Below are positions 6,072 to 8,366 of a DNA stretch of 8,366 bases, piece by piece. Origin of the DNA: Algoriphagus sp. Lineage in GTDB: Bacteria; Bacteroidota; Bacteroidia; Cytophagales; Cyclobacteriaceae. Location of the stretch: NCBI GenBank assembly GCA_023255285.1, contig JALRIY010000098.1:1-8366 (forward strand), in the 5' to 3' direction. The notes beneath the pieces were generated by a model that saw only the letters and a list, made by a program, of their open reading frames with translations, searched no databases and was not told the origin of the DNA. Each line of letters starts with the position of its first letter. Positions within the stretch are counted from its first letter, which is position 1. The position numbers and the translations under genes are program-made.

Positions 6072-6839
6072 TCATTCTAGTTCCTTACGGGATTTATTTT
6101 CTTTTTTCCATTCTGATTGCTTTTTTTGCTGCCTTTCAGTGCGGCTTTCTCGTTGTTCAGAACAGCCGGCTACCACTAGAACAAGCTCGCCTTTTAGGGG
6201 ATTTACTTGATAGTAGTCCATCAATTCAATCAAGGTACCCCTAACTATCTCTTCGTGCAATTTGGTCAGCTCTCGAGCCACTGCTGCTTGTCTATCTCCA
6301 CCAAAAGCGGCTGCCAATTGTTCTAATGTTTTGAGCAATCGATGAGGGGATTCGTAGAAAATAAGTGTACGAGGCTCATTCACTACCGCGTCAATCCGTG
6401 TTTTTCTGCCTTTTTTATGAGGGAGAAACCCTTCGAAAACAAAACGATCATTGGGTAGTCCACTGGCTACCAAGGCCGGGACAAATGCCGTAGGGCCGGG
6501 CAAACACTGGACTTCCAGCCCTGCTGCTAGGACAGCACGCACCAATAAAAATCCTGGGTCTGAAATAGCAGGGGTCCCTGCATCACTAATTAATGCAAAT
6601 GTCTCCCCTTTCGCCATTCGTTCTACCAGCTTTTCAACAGCCTTGTGCTCGTTAAAACTATGGTAGCTTTGTAGGTTTTTGGAAATCTGAAGGTGCTTTA
6701 ATAGAATCCCACTTGTCCGTGTATCTTCCGCAAGAATAACGTCTACAGCTTGCAGTACATCTATGGCCCGAAGGGTGATGTCTCGAAGGTTTCCAATAGG
6801 AGTTGGAACCAAGAATAAAGAAATAAGTGGCTGACTCAT
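6072..6839 (-). CDS. rsmI: 16S rRNA (cytidine(1402)-2'-O)-methyltransferase
   Basis: A 255-residue tetrapyrrole-methylase-fold enzyme that 2'-O-methylates C1402 in the decoding centre of 16S rRNA using SAM. Motifs are LVPTPIGNLRDITLRA (10-25), ILAEDTRTSGILLKHL (35-50), YHSFNEH (59-65), ALISDAGTPAISDPG (82-96), CLPGPTAFVPALVASGLP (112-129) and FYESPHRL (161-168). After ~residue 228 the family core ends. A 27-residue, highly charged, probably disordered tail follows, rich in Arg, Lys, Glu and Gln, in place of the longer C-terminal domain of the 286-residue E. coli protein. The ATG overlaps the TGA of the pterin dehydratase gene (ATGA), implying translational coupling. It is cytoplasmic. Its usual functional partner rsmH is not in the window. 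Confidence 0.97.
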   Translation of the reverse strand: MSQPLISLFLVPTPIGNLRDITLRAIDVLQAVDVILAEDTRTSGILLKHLQISKNLQSYHSFNEHKAVEKLVERMAKGETFALISDAGTPAISDPGFLLVRAVLAAGLEVQCLPGPTAFVPALVASGLPNDRFVFEGFLPHKKGRKTRIDAVVNEPRTLIFYESPHRLLKTLEQLAAAFGGDRQAAVARELTKLHEEIVRGTLIELMDYYQVNPLKGELVLVVAGCSEQRESRTERQQKKQSEWKKENKSRKELE

Positions 6840-7069
6840 CCAAAAAGCTGATCTATGGCCTTTGCTAGTTTGAAATCTTTATCAGTGACCACATTCCCAG
6901 CATCGTGAGTAGTTAGTACAATTTCCACTCGATTGTAGACATTCGACCAATTGGGATGATGCTGCTGAGACTCTGCCAAAAAGGCTACCCGAGTCATAAA
7001 TGCAAAAGCCTCTGTAAAATCAGAGAAAGTAAAACTCTTTCTCAGTTGATTTGATTCTTCTATCCACAT
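6836..7069 (-). CDS. Pterin-4a-carbinolamine dehydratase
   Basis: A 77-residue PCD/DCoH-family protein (PhhB-like). It dehydrates 4a-hydroxytetrahydrobiopterin to the quinonoid dihydropterin so that the pterin cofactor of aromatic amino acid hydroxylases can be recycled. The catalytic histidines are visible in QHHPNWSNVYNRVEI (His37, His38), and VLTTHDAG places His55 17 residues after His38, the same spacing as His62 to His79 in the human enzyme. The frame extends upstream to a TTG at 7100-7102, but that would overlap the preceding gene by 23 nt and add a non-conserved HFNKNH segment. The ATG at 7067-7069, giving MWIEESNQLRKSF, is the typical bacterial N-terminus and leaves a 10-nt gap. No phenylalanine hydroxylase is nearby. 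Some bacterial members serve molybdopterin or other pterins. Confidence 0.93.
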   Translation of the reverse strand: MWIEESNQLRKSFTFSDFTEAFAFMTRVAFLAESQQHHPNWSNVYNRVEIVLTTHDAGNVVTDKDFKLAKAIDQLFG

Positions 7070-7079
7070 ATGATTTTTA

Positions 7080-7346
7080 TTAAAGTGAAATAACTCCCTC
7101 AATCAGCGCTGCTTTTTCATAGTAGTCAATGACTTGCTCGGCATTGTCAACCTGCTTGTGAATAGTTGTACTCATATACTTTCCTCCACTGCTTGGCTTA
7201 ATCACCACATCGTCTCCCAGAAAAATTGCTGAAATTTCATACTCCTTCCCAACCGGAACGATAAACTTAAATAAGTAAGCCATTGGAAATGTGCCATAGG
7301 ATTCTAGCTTTTCTTTGAAAGCAAGTTTATCGAAAGACTGTTTCAT
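7080..7346 (-). CDS. DUF493 (YbeD/UPF0250-like) family protein
   Basis: An 88-residue cytoplasmic protein. It matches the DUF493 pattern: a basic N-terminus (FKEKLESYGTFPMAYLFKFIVP, in two parts across 10-31), then SSGGKYMSTTI (52-62), and the C-terminal DYYEKAALIEGVISL (74-88). The family has an ACT-like ferredoxin fold; E. coli YbeD (87 aa) is the best known member and its molecular function is unsettled. The assignment rests on motif memory. It is the first gene of the operon with the pterin dehydratase (10-nt gap), rsmI and the IMPase-family phosphatase. Only 84 nt separate it from the PpiD-like gene. A strong terminator lies there but no clear promoter, so expression may come from an unrecognised promoter or from read-through. 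Confidence 0.85.
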   Translation of the reverse strand: MKQSFDKLAFKEKLESYGTFPMAYLFKFIVPVGKEYEISAIFLGDDVVIKPSSGGKYMSTTIHKQVDNAEQVIDYYEKAALIEGVISL

Positions 7347-7381
7347 ACCTAAAATTACTTCTTTATTAGAAGAATATGGCT

Positions 7382-7410
7382 AAAAAAAACCCATGCTTTT
7401 CAACATGGGT
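7382..7410 (-). terminator. Intrinsic terminator after the PpiD-like gene
   Basis: Read on the minus strand, ACCCATG (complement of 7404-7410) pairs with CATGGGT (complement of 7389-7395) around an 8-nt loop. An uninterrupted run of eight T (complement of 7382-7389) follows immediately. It lies 20 nt after the stop codon of the peptidyl-prolyl isomerase gene and separates that gene from the DUF493 operon. Confidence 0.93.
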
Positions 7411-7430
7411 CCCCTTTTACTACTTCAGTT

Positions 7431-8366
7431 TTAGAAGTATTTGTACCTGTAATCTTTCACTTTAGCCAATTCTTGAAGCGCCATCATGATTTGATAGGTC
7501 ATCCGCTGGAATGCACCTTGTGTCAATTGAGTTTGATATATCGTATAATCACCGATCTCTGCAGCAGGAGTGAGGGTATTTAACCTTCCCACAAGCACTC
7601 CAATATCCTCCTGAACCGGCTTAGTGAGTTGACCACTACCTTGTAAACCGAAAATAGTACCGATTGCCTTTGGCGCAAAACCTATGCCGGGAAGTACTGC
7701 ATCACTCAAACGCAAACTTGGAACCTCATTGATGGCAGCATCTGTAAAGACCCCCTTCATTTCTTCTAGCGTAGTCTTAGCAGACAGTTTTTCTTGAATC
7801 AGAGCTGCTTTCTTCTCATTCAGAACCAATTGTTTTACTTGGTCTTTCACGTCTTCTAATTTTGCATCTCCTTCTTCTTTCCGACTTACTAAGGAAGCAA
7901 CAAGGTAGGCATCATTTAATTCAAAGACCGTTGAAACCTCCCCAACAGCTGCCTCACTAAACGCCCAAATTACCACTTGTCTTGCATCCGTGAGGTTATT
8001 CAAATTTCTAGACGTTGCGTCCACATTATTGGCTTGGATAATTCTATACCCTTTTTCGGTAGCATTTTCTGTAAACTCATTTCGATTCCCACTTTCAGCA
8101 ACGAATGCATCTGCATTCCTAAATGCTTCGTTTCGAGTAAGGTCAGAAGCAACGAGTTCTAGCTCCAATATCGCTAGTTTGGTATAGGAAGTGGCTGGTA
8201 GCTCAGTCACCTGAATGATGTGGTAGCCATACTCGGTTTCCACTAGATTTGGAAGCAACCCCTTAGATCTGGCAGCGTAGGTGGCATTTGCAAAAGGCTC
8301 TACAAAGTCAGCTTTTGCAAACCAGCCTAAGTCTCCTCCATTTTGAGCAGTACCATCTAGACCATA
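7431..8366 (-). CDS. PpiD-type periplasmic peptidyl-prolyl isomerase, C-terminal part
   Basis: The frame is open to the right edge, so the N-terminus (normally a membrane anchor and SurA_N-type chaperone domain in a ~700-residue protein) lies outside; 311 residues are visible. The fragment starts inside a parvulin (PPIC/rotamase) domain, recognisable by NGGDLGWFAKADFVEPF (9-25 of the fragment) and VETEYGYHIIQVTE (42-55). A PpiD-like C-terminal region follows with a weak second rotamase-like segment (VVIWAFSEAAVGEVSTVFEL), a helical DVKDQVKQLVLNEKKAALIQ stretch, and the typical Bacteroidota end KVKDYRYKYF. It helps fold outer-membrane and secreted proteins in the periplasm. A TTG at 8256-8258 opens a shorter frame but lies inside the rotamase domain and is not a start. 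A strong terminator follows the TAA stop. Confidence 0.93.
   Translation of the reverse strand, partial: YGLDGTAQNGGDLGWFAKADFVEPFANATYAARSKGLLPNLVETEYGYHIIQVTELPATSYTKLAILELELVASDLTRNEAFRNADAFVAESGNRNEFTENATEKGYRIIQANNVDATSRNLNNLTDARQVVIWAFSEAAVGEVSTVFELNDAYLVASLVSRKEEGDAKLEDVKDQVKQLVLNEKKAALIQEKLSAKTTLEEMKGVFTDAAINEVPSLRLSDAVLPGIGFAPKAIGTIFGLQGSGQLTKPVQEDIGVLVGRLNTLTPAAEIGDYTIYQTQLTQGAFQRMTYQIMMALQELAKVKDYRYKYF

Noticed and set aside
7067..7102. Longer 88-aa version of the pterin dehydratase starting at TTG 7100-7102
   Set aside because: It would overlap the DUF493 gene by 23 nt and start from TTG. The ATG at 7067-7069 gives the family-typical MWIEESNQL start.
7350..7357. TAATTTTA on the minus strand as a -7 box for the DUF493 operon
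   Set aside because: It lies only 3 nt before the ATG, so transcription would begin inside the gene, and there is no TTG at the right distance.
7358..7372. Short inverted repeat CTTCT-TTATT-AGAAG before DUF493
   Set aside because: A 5-bp AT-rich stem is expected by chance and has no T-run or known operator pattern.
1..8366. Mobile elements, CRISPR, phage, defence or biosynthetic clusters
   Set aside because: No transposase or integrase motifs, no repeated spacer units, no flanking direct repeats, and no tRNA-like cloverleaf were seen. Gene content is housekeeping throughout.

Overview
The window looks like an ordinary chromosomal stretch from a Bacteroidota bacterium, most likely a Cytophagales / Cyclobacteriaceae (Algoriphagus-like) marine or freshwater organism. 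This rests on the style of the proteins (TatC, SHMT, DUF493, pterin dehydratase and PpiD-like variants), moderate GC content, A/T-rich leaders without Shine-Dalgarno sequences, and promoter-like boxes of the Bacteroidota type (TTG, about 20 nt, TAnnTTTG). The assignment comes from pattern recognition, not a database search.

Layout from left to right. Positions 1-753 (+) hold the C-terminal 250 residues of a multi-pass membrane protein cut by the window edge. A 101-nt convergent gap follows, with a consensus DnaA-box 9-mer and a strong hairpin terminator for the opposite strand. Then comes a minus-strand operon transcribed glyA (serine hydroxymethyltransferase), tatC (twin-arginine translocase), rpiB (ribose-5-phosphate isomerase B). 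It has a 13-nt gap, then an ATGA overlap, and a good promoter candidate 5' of glyA. Next are two small unrecognised genes facing each other (3648-4019 + and 4016-4255 -), overlapping by 4 nt at their stop codons. A 96-nt divergent region with promoter-like boxes on both strands leads to an AEC-family (auxin efflux carrier) permease at 4352-5257 (+).

That permease runs tail to tail, with a 9-nt overlap, into a second minus-strand operon. Its order is DUF493 (YbeD-like), pterin-4a-carbinolamine dehydratase, rsmI (16S rRNA C1402 2'-O-methyltransferase), and an inositol monophosphatase family phosphatase. Gaps are 10, -4 and 10 nt. Upstream of it, behind a textbook intrinsic terminator, is the C-terminal 311 residues of a PpiD-type periplasmic peptidyl-prolyl isomerase that runs off the right edge.

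Functionally this is housekeeping: one-carbon and pentose metabolism, folded-protein export, rRNA modification, pterin recycling and envelope protein folding. I see no transposase, phage gene, CRISPR array, toxin-antitoxin pair, defence gene or tRNA/rRNA. I found no convincing novel system. The least explained items are the two small convergent genes, the paired divergent promoters, and a few residue-level peculiarities in TatC, RsmI and the IMPase-family protein. The largest gene-free stretch is 219 nt (3429-3647).
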